Source: an uncultured Eubacteriales bacterium (GTDB lineage Bacteria; Bacillota; Clostridia; Peptostreptococcales; Anaerovoracaceae). Taken from it: a DNA stretch of 44,945 bases. The stretch spans positions 1-44,945 of the forward strand of contig CACYFF010000015.1 of assembly GCA_902773665.1 (NCBI GenBank). The letters are read 5' to 3'. A program made the translations under genes and the position numbers. The notes below the pieces were generated by a model. It saw only the letters and a list, made by a program, of their open reading frames with translations. It was not told where the DNA came from and ran no database searches. Shown here in pieces: positions 9,040-16,909 of this stretch. Every line of letters starts with the position of its first letter. The first letter of the stretch is position 1.

Positions 9040-9153
9040 ATTTATGTGTCTTAACAGACGTTTGTGTCTATTCTTTGTGTATCTACGCTGTCCAATATTT
9101 CCGCATTTCTTCCCGGGATCTTGTAATCGTGCACCGTTGGGGACGGTTCTCTT

Positions 9154-10761
9154 TTAGTTCATTTCGTCCGGCTGCTCGGCGAGTTCGCTCCAGGCATCCT
9201 GCGCGCCCTTCAGCACAAAGCTGAAGTATGCCGCGATCTGCAGGATATCTTCGTCCGTCAGTTCGATCTCCTCGCCGTCCCAGGGGACCCCGGACTTGCT
9301 TACGATGCGGTTTCCGGCCAGATCCACGAGGCAGCCCAGGGTCGGTCCGGTACTGGCTCTGGCGGGCACGCTGCACTTGGTAAGGTCAAAGGACAGCATC
9401 GTGTATTTGGAAAAACTGTAGGGACCGGGTTCCCACTGGGCGGATCCTTCCACGGTGGCCCCTTCAAAATACGGATGCGCAAATCGCGGGTTCACAAAGT
9501 ACAGCCATCCGCCGCCGATCCGATCCTCATCAGGCGTCCACTGCACATACTCCGCATCCAATCCGCTCGCGAGCAGGCCCTGCGTGCTCTTCTCGAAGTC
9601 CATCTTTTCGAGTCCCGGATATTCCTGAAATGCGGCTTTGCCCGTGTTTGCCCCGATGCGCCCGTCTCCTTCCAGGTAGTCCATCGGGTCTACCGACTCT
9701 CCGTCCAGGCGAACTTCGAAATGCAGATGGGGGCCGGTGGAATACCCGGTGACCCCGACCAGCGCTATCGTCTGCCCCTGCTCTACCGCATCGCCTTCCT
9801 CAACAAGCAGTTCACTGCAGTGGGCATACCAGGTCTCCAGTCCTGCTCCGTGGGAAACGGCAACCCGATAACCGTAAGATCCATCCCAACCGGCAAACAC
9901 GACAGTTCCGGCCTGCGCAGCATGAATCTCTTCTCCTTTATCCGACTTTAAGTCCAAGCCGGTATGCAATGCGGGCATCTCTTCTGTAGAATACCAGAAC
10001 GGTCCGAATTCCGCGGATATCGTAATCTCATCCAGCGGCCACACAAAACCGGGAGCATCGGCAGCGAGATCGGCATCTGAAGACGGATCTTCCGATCCTC
10101 CTTTGTCCTCATAAGCCCCTTCGCCGGCAAAGCTTTTCTGATTTTCCAGCACGTCCAGGACGCGTTCCTGCAATTCTGCCAGTTCCGTGTAGTCGTAGGC
10201 GCCCCAGTTGCCTTCCGCCGCATTTTGCAAAAGATGGGTGATGACTTTAGCCGCCTGCTCCGTATCTTCCTGATATCCTTGCGGCAGCACGAGTCCCATG
10301 TATTCCAATGCGCTGCAATACCCCCGCTCATCCAATTCCAGCAAAGCCTTTGCAACAGCCGAGATTTTCTCCCAGTCCCGCTGCTGTGGGTCCAGGAAGA
10401 CCGGCGCATTGCCGGATCCAGCCGGGCAGACCGCAGAGACCGTTACGGTCTTAAAGGCTTTTCCTCCGATATTGCCGCCGGCGGAGAGTTCATAGGTTTC
10501 TCCCGGGGTCACGCGGGCAGTGCCCTCCATCAGCAGATAGCCTTCGCCGTCCGCCTCCCAGGACTTGATGAGCATCTCCCCGCAGCGCAGTTCCAAAACG
10601 GCCTTCAGCGGATCGCCGGAAGCAGAAAGGCTGAACCGGCACAGAGCGGTCCTGCCGTCGAAGGACAGCACCGGTTTGGCGGCAGCCCCCGCTACCGCCG
10701 CATAGATCGCCGCCGTGCAGACGGCCAGCACTGCAATGATAAGTACGATCGTTCTTTTCAT
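9154..10761 (-). CDS. Membrane-anchored M23 metallopeptidase (LytM-type)
   Basis: A 535-residue envelope protein that probably cleaves peptidoglycan cross-bridges. Residues 1-28 form a signal anchor (MKRTIVLIIAVLAVC). A beta-rich domain of unknown type follows to about residue 110, then a linker, then the M23 domain (about 255-365) with HTGLDLKS, WYAHCSELLVEEGD and the zinc motif GPHLHFEVR. The last 170 residues are not recognised. The start is taken at 10761 because the longer in-frame ORF to 10878 would overlap the anti-sigma gene by about 100 bp and adds a non-secretory Arg-rich leader. The gap to the anti-sigma stop is 13 bp. Context suggests the enzyme belongs to the regulon of the adjoining sigma factor. 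Confidence 0.85.
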   Translation of the reverse strand: MKRTIVLIIAVLAVCTAAIYAAVAGAAAKPVLSFDGRTALCRFSLSASGDPLKAVLELRCGEMLIKSWEADGEGYLLMEGTARVTPGETYELSAGGNIGGKAFKTVTVSAVCPAGSGNAPVFLDPQQRDWEKISAVAKALLELDERGYCSALEYMGLVLPQGYQEDTEQAAKVITHLLQNAAEGNWGAYDYTELAELQERVLDVLENQKSFAGEGAYEDKGGSEDPSSDADLAADAPGFVWPLDEITISAEFGPFWYSTEEMPALHTGLDLKSDKGEEIHAAQAGTVVFAGWDGSYGYRVAVSHGAGLETWYAHCSELLVEEGDAVEQGQTIALVGVTGYSTGPHLHFEVRLDGESVDPMDYLEGDGRIGANTGKAAFQEYPGLEKMDFEKSTQGLLASGLDAEYVQWTPDEDRIGGGWLYFVNPRFAHPYFEGATVEGSAQWEPGPYSFSKYTMLSFDLTKCSVPARASTGPTLGCLVDLAGNRIVSKSGVPWDGEEIELTDEDILQIAAYFSFVLKGAQDAWSELAEQPDEMN

Positions 10762-10774
10762 GATCTTTCTCACT

Positions 10775-11485
10775 TTATTCCCTTTCCGGGCCCCCTTCAC
10801 GGACGCTTTCCGCCGCACGCAGCACCGTCTGCGCATCCAGATCCGAGCTGATGGTAAAGACGATGCCTTTTGTTTCATCCGCCCAGATCAGGTTGACCCT
10901 TCCATCCTCCGCATACAGCCTACCGGCGAGACCGCCGATCTCCGCCGGAACACCTTCCGACGTGCCGAAGACCTGATATGCACCGCTTCCGTCGCCCAGG
11001 AAGTACTCGAAGACCAGTATATGACCGCCGCCTTTATATGCAATGCTTCCGAAACCTTCGCTCTGGGTGCGCTGCACGGCATTTAGCCCCTCCGGGAGCC
11101 AGTCCAGCGCATACCGCCCGGCATCGCCTGCATCTTCCGATTCGAACCAGTAAGCCGTGCTGCCAGGAACGGTCGCCGTCCACCAGGTGAGGAACGCTTC
11201 CCTGGCATTGGCGTTGGCCGTGATGACCGCAGAAAACGTAAACAGCAGCGCCAGCGCGATGCCGGCCGCCGTATGAAGGATCTTTGCCCGCAGCAGCTTT
11301 CTGCGGTAGGCGCTGTGCATCCGCCGCACTCCCGCAGCAAACTCTTCGGAAACGCTTGCAGCAGGCAGAATGTCCGGCAGATCCGTTGCGGCTGCAGCGG
11401 CCGCAGCTTCGCAGGCCAGCGCCAGATCGGAAAATGTATAGTTTTTTCCTGCGGCAGTCAGTTCAGCCGCCCCTTTTCCGCTCAT
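10775..11485 (-). CDS. Probable membrane anti-sigma factor with DUF4367-like extracellular domain
   Basis: A 236-residue protein with a cytoplasmic N-terminal part (1 to about 75), one transmembrane helix (about 78-97, GIALALLFTFSAVIT) and an outer domain with WLPEGLNAVQ and a beta-rich core resembling DUF4367. Such proteins bind and hold sigma factors until an envelope signal arrives. The start at 11485 overlaps the sigma gene stop as ATGA and has a GGAGGCG site inside the sigma gene, which shows translational coupling. The longer ORF reaching 11773 is only a shadow of the sigma gene. The role comes from architecture and position. Confidence 0.75.
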   Translation of the reverse strand: MSGKGAAELTAAGKNYTFSDLALACEAAAAAAATDLPDILPAASVSEEFAAGVRRMHSAYRRKLLRAKILHTAAGIALALLFTFSAVITANANAREAFLTWWTATVPGSTAYWFESEDAGDAGRYALDWLPEGLNAVQRTQSEGFGSIAYKGGGHILVFEYFLGDGSGAYQVFGTSEGVPAEIGGLAGRLYAEDGRVNLIWADETKGIVFTISSDLDAQTVLRAAESVREGGPERE

Positions 11486-12012
11486 CGGTCCGCCTCCAAG
11501 ATCCCCTTCAGTTCCGCTTTCGCCCGCTCCAGCCTTTTCCGTGCCGCGTCTCGCCCGATTCCCAGCAGCCCAGCGATCTCTGCCGTGGTGTAGCCGTGGT
11601 AATACCGCAGGATCAGGAATTCCCGGCCGGTCTCGCTCATGGACAGGATGGCATCCGTCAGACTGTTTTCCGAGGATCCCTGCACAGGATCCGTCCCTGA
11701 CGCAGCCTGCTCTGCGATCGCTTCCCAATCTTCCTCTACTGTTCCGCTCTTCCGGCGCAGCAGGTCGATGCATTTGCGCTTTACGATCAAGCAGACCAGA
11801 TTTTTCGTTTTGGCGCTGGACGGGTCATCGATGGAATTGACCACGCCGAGCAGCGCGTGCAGCGCCCCATCCACCGCGATCTCCTTATCCGCATCGCTGC
11901 TCAGGTAGCAGCCTGCCACGTAAAACATCAGATCCCGGTAGGACTCGTAAAGCGTTATGAACTTGTCCTTTTCCGCCTGCGTATCCAGGAGCGACAGATA
12001 GAGCTGCAGCAT
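11482..12012 (-). CDS. RNA polymerase sigma factor, sigma-70 family, ECF-type
   Basis: A 176-residue sigma factor with region 2 (about 20-85, including YESYRDLMFYVA and KNLVCLIVKRKCIDLLRRK) and region 4 (about 120-172) with the helix-turn-helix LRYYHGYTTAEIAGLLGIGRDAARKRLERAK. It lacks regions 1 and 3, as expected for ECF types. AAAGGGA lies upstream of the ATG. It overlaps the anti-sigma gene by 4 bp. The operon probably responds to cell-envelope state, judged from the anchored proteins and the peptidase around it. Confidence 0.88.
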   Translation of the reverse strand: MLQLYLSLLDTQAEKDKFITLYESYRDLMFYVAGCYLSSDADKEIAVDGALHALLGVVNSIDDPSSAKTKNLVCLIVKRKCIDLLRRKSGTVEEDWEAIAEQAASGTDPVQGSSENSLTDAILSMSETGREFLILRYYHGYTTAEIAGLLGIGRDAARKRLERAKAELKGILEADR

Positions 12013-12044
12013 GGGGCTATCGTTTCCCTTTCACCCATATATAC

Positions 12045-12077
12045 GCATTCCCATGCCGGAATGCGACATGGGAATGC
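12045..12077. repeat. Perfect 11-bp hairpin between envelope gene and sigma gene
   Basis: GCATTCCCATG (12045-12055) pairs with CATGGGAATGC (12067-12077) around an 11-nt loop. It lies 3 bp after the stop of the preceding gene and 32 bp before the sigma factor start. No T-run follows on the minus strand, so it is not a standard intrinsic terminator. It could protect mRNA ends, cause partial termination or act as an operator. Confidence 0.55.
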
Positions 12078-12080
12078 AAA

Positions 12081-12956
12081 TTATTCTTCCAGATCGATAA
12101 AGAAATTGCTCACCAGGCCTTCTTTGTTCACCACGTAGCTGCCGGAGAAAGTCTTGTAAACGGCGGGCTCTTCCGTACTTTGCAGATCGACCCAGTAGTT
12201 GTAGCTGCCGGGTACGGACTTTTCGTCCATGCGGATCATCAGGATCTCCCAATCCCGCGCTTCCGCCATGCAGGAGAGCTCCATGCGGGACAGATAGCGG
12301 CCCAGTTCGATCCGTTTGAGGATCTCTGCCGTTACGTAAGGCGACAGGCCCTCGTGGTAGGGTTCGATTGCTTCCGCCATTGCCCCGGAATAAGAAGAGA
12401 GCAGCGCCGCCTCCCAGATGCTCCAGCGGCCGTCCCGTTTCACGGAGAAGAACTCCTGCAGGAACGCAAGTCCCGGATATCCGCCCTCCGGGTAGAGATA
12501 GGAATCGCAGAGATCGCATAGACCCTGATGATCCGCTTCGCCCAGCTTGTAGATGGCCGTTTTCCCATCATCCAGCCCGACGGTCAGATCGCTTTTTTGG
12601 CCAACCACGGCGAATCCGCTTTCGCCGGTATAATTCGGTTCACCCAGTTCCATGGTCTCAAAGCGGAGCAGATATTGCGCCTTTCCATAATCCAGGTTCA
12701 TTTGACTGTCCCGTCCTGCGTATCTTCCGTGCAGAGCGGAAAGCTGCTCCATCATCTCCGCGCTTCGCTCTTCCGCCAGCGTGACCCCCACAGCAGGCGG
12801 TTTGCCTGCATCGTAGTTGATGATGGTAACATGTTTCGGGTCGCTCTTATGGGTCCAGACCGCCTTATCCAATCCTTTCGGCAGAAAACGGGCCGCAGCA
12901 AGGATGAGAGCAAGAACTGCACCCGCAGTGATCAGTTGTTTCGTTCTTGTTTTCAT
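12081..12956 (-). CDS. Membrane-anchored protein of unknown function in the sigma factor operon
   Basis: 291 residues. An N-terminal uncleaved signal anchor (about 6-24, KQLITAGAVLALILAAARF) is followed by an outside domain that I cannot assign to a family. No lipobox Cys, no metal motif and no repeats are visible. The start at 12956 has GAAAGGTGAGG in front; the longer ORF to 13070 overlaps a small gene and is not supported. It lies 26 bp after the 53-residue membrane protein and 69 bp before the sigma gene. It may be a sensor or an accessory of the envelope stress system. The function is unknown. Confidence 0.65.
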   Translation of the reverse strand: MKTRTKQLITAGAVLALILAAARFLPKGLDKAVWTHKSDPKHVTIINYDAGKPPAVGVTLAEERSAEMMEQLSALHGRYAGRDSQMNLDYGKAQYLLRFETMELGEPNYTGESGFAVVGQKSDLTVGLDDGKTAIYKLGEADHQGLCDLCDSYLYPEGGYPGLAFLQEFFSVKRDGRWSIWEAALLSSYSGAMAEAIEPYHEGLSPYVTAEILKRIELGRYLSRMELSCMAEARDWEILMIRMDEKSVPGSYNYWVDLQSTEEPAVYKTFSGSYVVNKEGLVSNFFIDLEE

Positions 12957-12982
12957 CTGCGAAACCTCACCTTTCGAAACAG

Positions 12983-13144
12983 CTATCCCAGTCCCAGGGA
13001 AACGGCGGTCAGACCGCTCAGGCCCAAATCCGCCAGCGTGCCTTCTCCGGAAAACACCATCTGCCCCCACGCGCCGAAAACAGCGATCGCAAGCAGTACG
13101 TTCAATGCCTTTCTAAACTTGTCTTTTCTATTATCGCGTTCCAT
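12983..13144 (-). CDS. 53-residue membrane protein, first gene of the sigma factor operon
   Basis: A small ORF with a strong AAGGAAGG site 7-8 bases before its ATG and a consensus-like promoter (TTGACA, TAAACT) directly upstream. The product has a charged N terminus (MERDNRKDKFRKAL), one hydrophobic helix (VLLAIAVFGAW, about 16-26) and a Gly/Leu-rich tail ending in SLGLG. I do not recognise a family. Its position at the head of the operon, 26 bp before the next gene, makes it credible as a real gene. It may modulate the anti-sigma factor or be a small envelope peptide; this is a guess. Confidence 0.6.
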   Translation of the reverse strand: MERDNRKDKFRKALNVLLAIAVFGAWGQMVFSGEGTLADLGLSGLTAVSLGLG

Positions 13145-13167
13145 GAATAACCTTCCTTACCATTTGC

Positions 13168-13195
13168 AGTTTAGCAGAGTGAAGGGAAATGTCAA
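13168..13195 (-). promoter_or_regulatory. Promoter of the sigma factor operon
   Basis: -35 TTGACA (13190-13195), 16-bp spacer, -10 TAAACT (13168-13173) on the minus strand, 24 bases before the ATG of the small membrane protein. It looks like a housekeeping sigma-A promoter. A second, autoregulated promoter is possible but not recognised. Confidence 0.6.
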
Positions 13196-13255
13196 CGAGC
13201 GGAGACCGGTCTGCGGATCTTTATGATATACTGGACAGGCAAAGGAGATCATACC

Positions 13256-14098
13256 ATGGCTTACAAGATCAAGACCATAAAAGACGTCCTGTACCGCGAA
13301 GGCGGAAAGCCGTCAGGCGCGGATTCCCAAACGCTGGACCTGTACCTGCCCATCGGCGCAGAAGACTGCCCGGTCCTGGTGTTCTTCCATGGCGGCGGAT
13401 TTCTGCATTATCACTGGACAAAGAGCAACTATATCGAATACTGTACGGAACTGGCGAAGGAAGGCATCGCTGTCGCGGCGCCGAATTACAGGCTGTACCC
13501 GGAATTCGAAGGATTTCCGGTCGCGCCGGACCCGCATTTCTGCGACGACACGGACGGCGTCTTCCGCGGGTTTCTCGATGATTCCGCCTGCGCCATGGCC
13601 TGGGTGCGCGATCATCTGGCAGAATACGTTCCTTATAACGGAAAGATGTTCTTAGGCGGTCACTCCGCCGGCGCCTGGCTGTCCATGATGCTACTGTTCG
13701 ACGAGAGCGTGCTGCAGCCCTATGGCATGGACCCCGCAGACTTCGCCGGCTGCATCTTTGCCAGCGGCCAGCCGACCAGCCACTTCAGCGTGCTGTTCGC
13801 ACGAGGCAGGGATCCGCGACTGACGTTGATCGACGACGCGGCGCCTATGTATTATCTGAAATCTTTACCGGTGCCCCAGCTCGTGACCCTCGCAGAGGTC
13901 GACCTGACAAACCGGGCGCTGCAGACGCAGCTCTATCTGGCGTCTCTGAAGACCATCGGATACGAAGGCGACGTGCAATTCCTCGAGTACAAAGGATACA
14001 CGCACGACAATTACGTCTGCCCGGATGCGGATGCGCCGGAGATTCCCGTCGCGCTGCATGGGGATACCGTCGCATTTATCCGGAAATACACGAAATAG
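13256..14098 (+). CDS. Alpha/beta hydrolase, HSL-type esterase/lipase
   Basis: A 280-residue cytoplasmic carboxylesterase of the hormone-sensitive-lipase type. HGGG (45-48) forms the oxyanion hole and GHSAG holds the nucleophile Ser137; a His occurs in KGYTHDN near residue 254. The start at 13256 is chosen for its AAAGGAGA site 8 bases upstream. The ATG at 13223 overlaps the -10-like TATACT (13227-13232) and lacks a ribosome binding site. It is the only complete plus-strand gene in the middle of the window and stands alone, ending at a terminator shared with citF. The natural substrate is unknown. Confidence 0.85.
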   Translation: MAYKIKTIKDVLYREGGKPSGADSQTLDLYLPIGAEDCPVLVFFHGGGFLHYHWTKSNYIEYCTELAKEGIAVAAPNYRLYPEFEGFPVAPDPHFCDDTDGVFRGFLDDSACAMAWVRDHLAEYVPYNGKMFLGGHSAGAWLSMMLLFDESVLQPYGMDPADFAGCIFASGQPTSHFSVLFARGRDPRLTLIDDAAPMYYLKSLPVPQLVTLAEVDLTNRALQTQLYLASLKTIGYEGDVQFLEYKGYTHDNYVCPDADAPEIPVALHGDTVAFIRKYTK

Positions 14099-14115
14099 TC
14101 CCTTTCTTAAAGAAG

Positions 14116-14150
14116 AAAAAGAGGATGCCCTCGCAGGCACCCTCTTTTTT
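14116..14150. terminator. Shared bidirectional terminator of the esterase gene and citF
   Basis: A hairpin of GAGG-A-TGCC with GGCA-C-CCTC (14121-14144, one mismatch) is flanked by an A-run on the left and T6 on the right, so it works on both strands. Confidence 0.75.
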
Positions 14151-14166
14151 CTTTGCTCTTTCAGCC

Positions 14167-15705
14167 TTAGTCCTCGTCGATCTGTCTTACGACGTCGATG
14201 ACGGTGTTGTCGCGGTACATGACGACGGCCACGATCTTATCCTTGAATTTGATGGGATCGGGCTTGCCGACGATGTGCTCGGCGCGCTCTGCCAGCGATT
14301 CGATGGAGACCACGGGAATACCGGCTGCGATCAGCTTTTCGGCAACTTCCGGACGGTTCGGATTGACCGCCACACCCTGGTCGGTGATGACCACATCCAC
14401 GACGCTGCCCGGGGTCACGACGGTGTTGACCTTGGGAACGACGCAGGGAATGCGGCCTCTCGTAAGCGGGCAGACGATGACGGACAGCGCCGCCCCTTCC
14501 GCTGTGTCGGGATGACCGCCGATGGCGCCGCGGATGACCCCGTCAGAACCCGTAAGCACGTTGACGTTGAAGTCCGTATCGACTTCCAGCGCGGACAGGA
14601 TGACGAAGTCCAGCTGGTTGACGGCCGCCTCGCGTCTATAGGAAGCGTAGGTCGGCGCATCGATCTGCTGATGGAAATGGTTGTTCTTTAAGGACTTGGC
14701 AGCGTCCAGATCGAAGGACTGTACGTCCAGGACCTTCTCGATGAGGCCTTCTTCGTGCATGGCCGTGATCTGGCCGGTGATGCCGCCCAGCGCGAACCGG
14801 CACTTGATGCCTTCGTCGATCATCATCTGGCGCAGGTAGCGGGCTGTAGCCAGAGACGCGCCGCCGGAACCCATCTGCATGGAGAATCCGTCGTACACGT
14901 AGCCGGCAGCCTTTACGACTTCCGCCGCGGTCTTGGCGATGATGAGCTCCTTCGGGTTCTTCGTGTAGCGGGTGGCGCCGCTCATGATGCCCTTCGGATC
15001 GCCGATGTCGTCCACGACCACCACGTAATCCACGTCGGATTCGGGGATGGCGCAGGGCGTGTTCGGGAACTTCACCAGATTGTTCGTAATGATGATGGTG
15101 GTGTCCGCCATATGGGCGTCCGGACGGGCGTAGCCCATGGAGCCGCACATGATGGAATCGTCGTCGTCTCTGCTGTAGCCGTTGGCGTTGCCGAAGGGGT
15201 CGCAGGAGGGAGCGCCGAGGAACGCCACATTGATGTGGAGCTCGCCGGAAGCAACCGCCTCGCCTCTTCCGCCGTGGGAGCGGAATACGACAGGGAAGTC
15301 CATCAGGCCGCGGGAAACGGCTTCCGCCAGTTCGCCGCGCATGCCGGAGGTCTCGATGTGGGTGATGACGCCGGCCTTGATATGCTCGATGAGGGGCGCG
15401 TGGACCGCCGCCAGGGAGCTGGATGCCAGGGTCAGATTCTTAAATCCCATCTCCGCCAGCTTATCGACGACCTGGTTGATGATGTGGTCGCCATTGCGGA
15501 AATGATGGTGGAAGCTGATGGTGTCGCCGTCCTTCAGTCCGGAGAGCTTGATGGCTTCCTCCAGGCTGTCTACGACTTTGTTCTTATGCTCGAACTTCTC
15601 CGCGAACGTCGCAGTATTGCGTTCCTTCGTCGCTTTAAACTCTCCGTTGCAGGCGATCTCGCCGATGTGGGGGATCTTTGCAAAATCAAAACTCTTTTCT
15701 GCCAT
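14167..15705 (-). CDS. citF: Citrate lyase alpha subunit (citrate CoA-transferase)
   Basis: Transfers the CoA-like prosthetic group of CitD from acetate to citrate, the first step of citrate cleavage to acetate and oxaloacetate. At 512 residues it has the usual family length. Conserved segments include GDTISFHHHFRNGD, GGITGQ, MGSGGASLATARYLR and LTGSDGVIRGAIGGH. It is the last gene of the operon, 1 bp after citE, with its ribosome binding site (GGAGGAG) inside the end of citE, and is followed by a terminator. No CitC ligase, needed to acetylate the prosthetic group, lies in this window. Confidence 0.96.
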   Translation of the reverse strand: MAEKSFDFAKIPHIGEIACNGEFKATKERNTATFAEKFEHKNKVVDSLEEAIKLSGLKDGDTISFHHHFRNGDHIINQVVDKLAEMGFKNLTLASSSLAAVHAPLIEHIKAGVITHIETSGMRGELAEAVSRGLMDFPVVFRSHGGRGEAVASGELHINVAFLGAPSCDPFGNANGYSRDDDDSIMCGSMGYARPDAHMADTTIIITNNLVKFPNTPCAIPESDVDYVVVVDDIGDPKGIMSGATRYTKNPKELIIAKTAAEVVKAAGYVYDGFSMQMGSGGASLATARYLRQMMIDEGIKCRFALGGITGQITAMHEEGLIEKVLDVQSFDLDAAKSLKNNHFHQQIDAPTYASYRREAAVNQLDFVILSALEVDTDFNVNVLTGSDGVIRGAIGGHPDTAEGAALSVIVCPLTRGRIPCVVPKVNTVVTPGSVVDVVITDQGVAVNPNRPEVAEKLIAAGIPVVSIESLAERAEHIVGKPDPIKFKDKIVAVVMYRDNTVIDVVRQIDED

Positions 15706-15706
15706 T

Positions 15707-16603
15707 TTAAATCTCCTCCACTTCTCTTACGCCCGCCAGTTCGTTGAGTTCCAGCAGTCTCTGGGCGCGGATGACGACGGGCTTGTCGATCATCTTGCCG
15801 TTGAGCGCGACAACGCCGCTGCCCTTCGCCATGGCTTCTTCGTAGGCACCCATAACAGCCTGCGCCTTCTTCAGATCCTTTTCGCTGGGCATAAAGACCT
15901 TATGCAGCGGTTCGATCTGGCGCGGGTTGATGACGGATTTGCCGTCGAAGCCCAGCTTCTTGATGAGGGTCGCTTCCGCGATGAATCCCTCTTCGTTGTT
16001 GACGTCGGAGTAGACCGTGTCCAGCGCGTCGATGCCGGCGCTGCGGGCCGCGTTGAGGATCATGCAGCGGGCGAACAGCAGCTCGATGCCGTCGCTTCTG
16101 GTGGTCTTCAGGTCCGTTACGTAGTCTTCCGCACCCAGCGCGATACCGATCAGACGGTCAGAGGCGTGGGCGATCTCTCTGGCGTTCAGCACGCCGTTGG
16201 CGCTTTCGATGGCCGCCATCATCAGGGTGGTGCCGACGGGGATGCCGGCCTCTGATTCGATGCGGGCGATCTCCTTTTCGCAGTCGATGACGTCCTGGGC
16301 GGAATCGGTCTTCGGCAGACGGACGACGTGGACGCCGGCTCTTACGATGGCTTCCAGGTCCTTGACCCCGAGACCGGAGTTCAGGTCGTTAATGCGGACC
16401 ACCAGTTCCTTCTTGCCGTACTTCAGGTCGTGCAGAGCCTGGTAGACCAGGAATCTGGCCGCATCCTTCTCCATGATGGAGACGGAGTCTTCCAGGTCGA
16501 ACATGATGGAGTCGGAGCCGTAGATGTGGCAGTCGCGGATCATGCCGGGGTTGTTGCCGGGCACGAACATCATGGATCTTCTGAGGCGTTTCTTTTCTCT
16601 CAT
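15707..16603 (-). CDS. citE: Citrate lyase beta subunit (citryl-ACP lyase)
   Basis: Cleaves citryl-ACP to oxaloacetate and acetyl-ACP. A 298-residue HpcH/HpaI-type TIM barrel with RRSMMFVPGNNPGM at the N terminus, DLEDSV (metal-binding region), VVRINDLNSGLG, AAIESANGV and ALGAEDYVTDL. The start at 16603 is 1 bp after citD; the in-frame Met at 16645 lies inside citD and is rejected. It forms a complex with CitD and CitF. Confidence 0.95.
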   Translation of the reverse strand: MREKKRLRRSMMFVPGNNPGMIRDCHIYGSDSIMFDLEDSVSIMEKDAARFLVYQALHDLKYGKKELVVRINDLNSGLGVKDLEAIVRAGVHVVRLPKTDSAQDVIDCEKEIARIESEAGIPVGTTLMMAAIESANGVLNAREIAHASDRLIGIALGAEDYVTDLKTTRSDGIELLFARCMILNAARSAGIDALDTVYSDVNNEEGFIAEATLIKKLGFDGKSVINPRQIEPLHKVFMPSEKDLKKAQAVMGAYEEAMAKGSGVVALNGKMIDKPVVIRAQRLLELNELAGVREVEEI

Positions 16604-16604
16604 C

Positions 16605-16898
16605 TTACTTCGCCTCCCATACGTACTCTTCGCTATCCGCTGCACGGAACGCCGCGCAGTTGACTCTCGCCTTGATGGTGCAGTCCAGGGCGCCTTTGTC
16701 TGCCGCGGTCACCAGTGCGTTTTCCACGCCCAGGCCCTTCAGGGTCTCCCGGATGACCGCCTCGATCTGCCGGCCGAACTGCTGCATCACGGAGCTGGTG
16801 AGTTCCAGCTGGATGCCGCCCTCTTCTTTCGGTTCGATGGTGATCATGATGTCCGAAGACTCCATGGTGCCCGCCATCGCTTTATGAATCAATTTCAT
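16605..16898 (-). CDS. citD: Citrate lyase acyl carrier protein (gamma subunit)
   Basis: 97 residues, the standard CitD length. The motif AGTMESSDIMITIEP holds Ser14, the known attachment site of the phosphoribosyl-dephospho-CoA group, which would be placed by the CitXG protein of this window. AAGGAGAAG precedes the ATG. The gene lies 11 bp after the isocitrate dehydrogenase gene, which ties citrate lyase to the aconitase/dehydrogenase pair. Confidence 0.95.
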   Translation of the reverse strand: MKLIHKAMAGTMESSDIMITIEPKEEGGIQLELTSSVMQQFGRQIEAVIRETLKGLGVENALVTAADKGALDCTIKARVNCAAFRAADSEEYVWEAK

Positions 16899-16909
16899 GC
16901 AACTTCTCC

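Noticed and set aside
10762-10878. Longer N terminus for the M23 peptidase
   Set aside because: It overlaps the anti-sigma gene, is Arg-rich and hides the signal anchor that begins at 10761.
11486-11773. Longer N terminus for the anti-sigma factor
   Set aside because: It is read within the sigma factor gene in another frame; the ATGA overlap and GGAGGCG site support 11485.
16604-16645. Longer N terminus for CitE
   Set aside because: It lies inside citD; the conserved CitE start RRSMMFVPGNN follows the Met at 16603.
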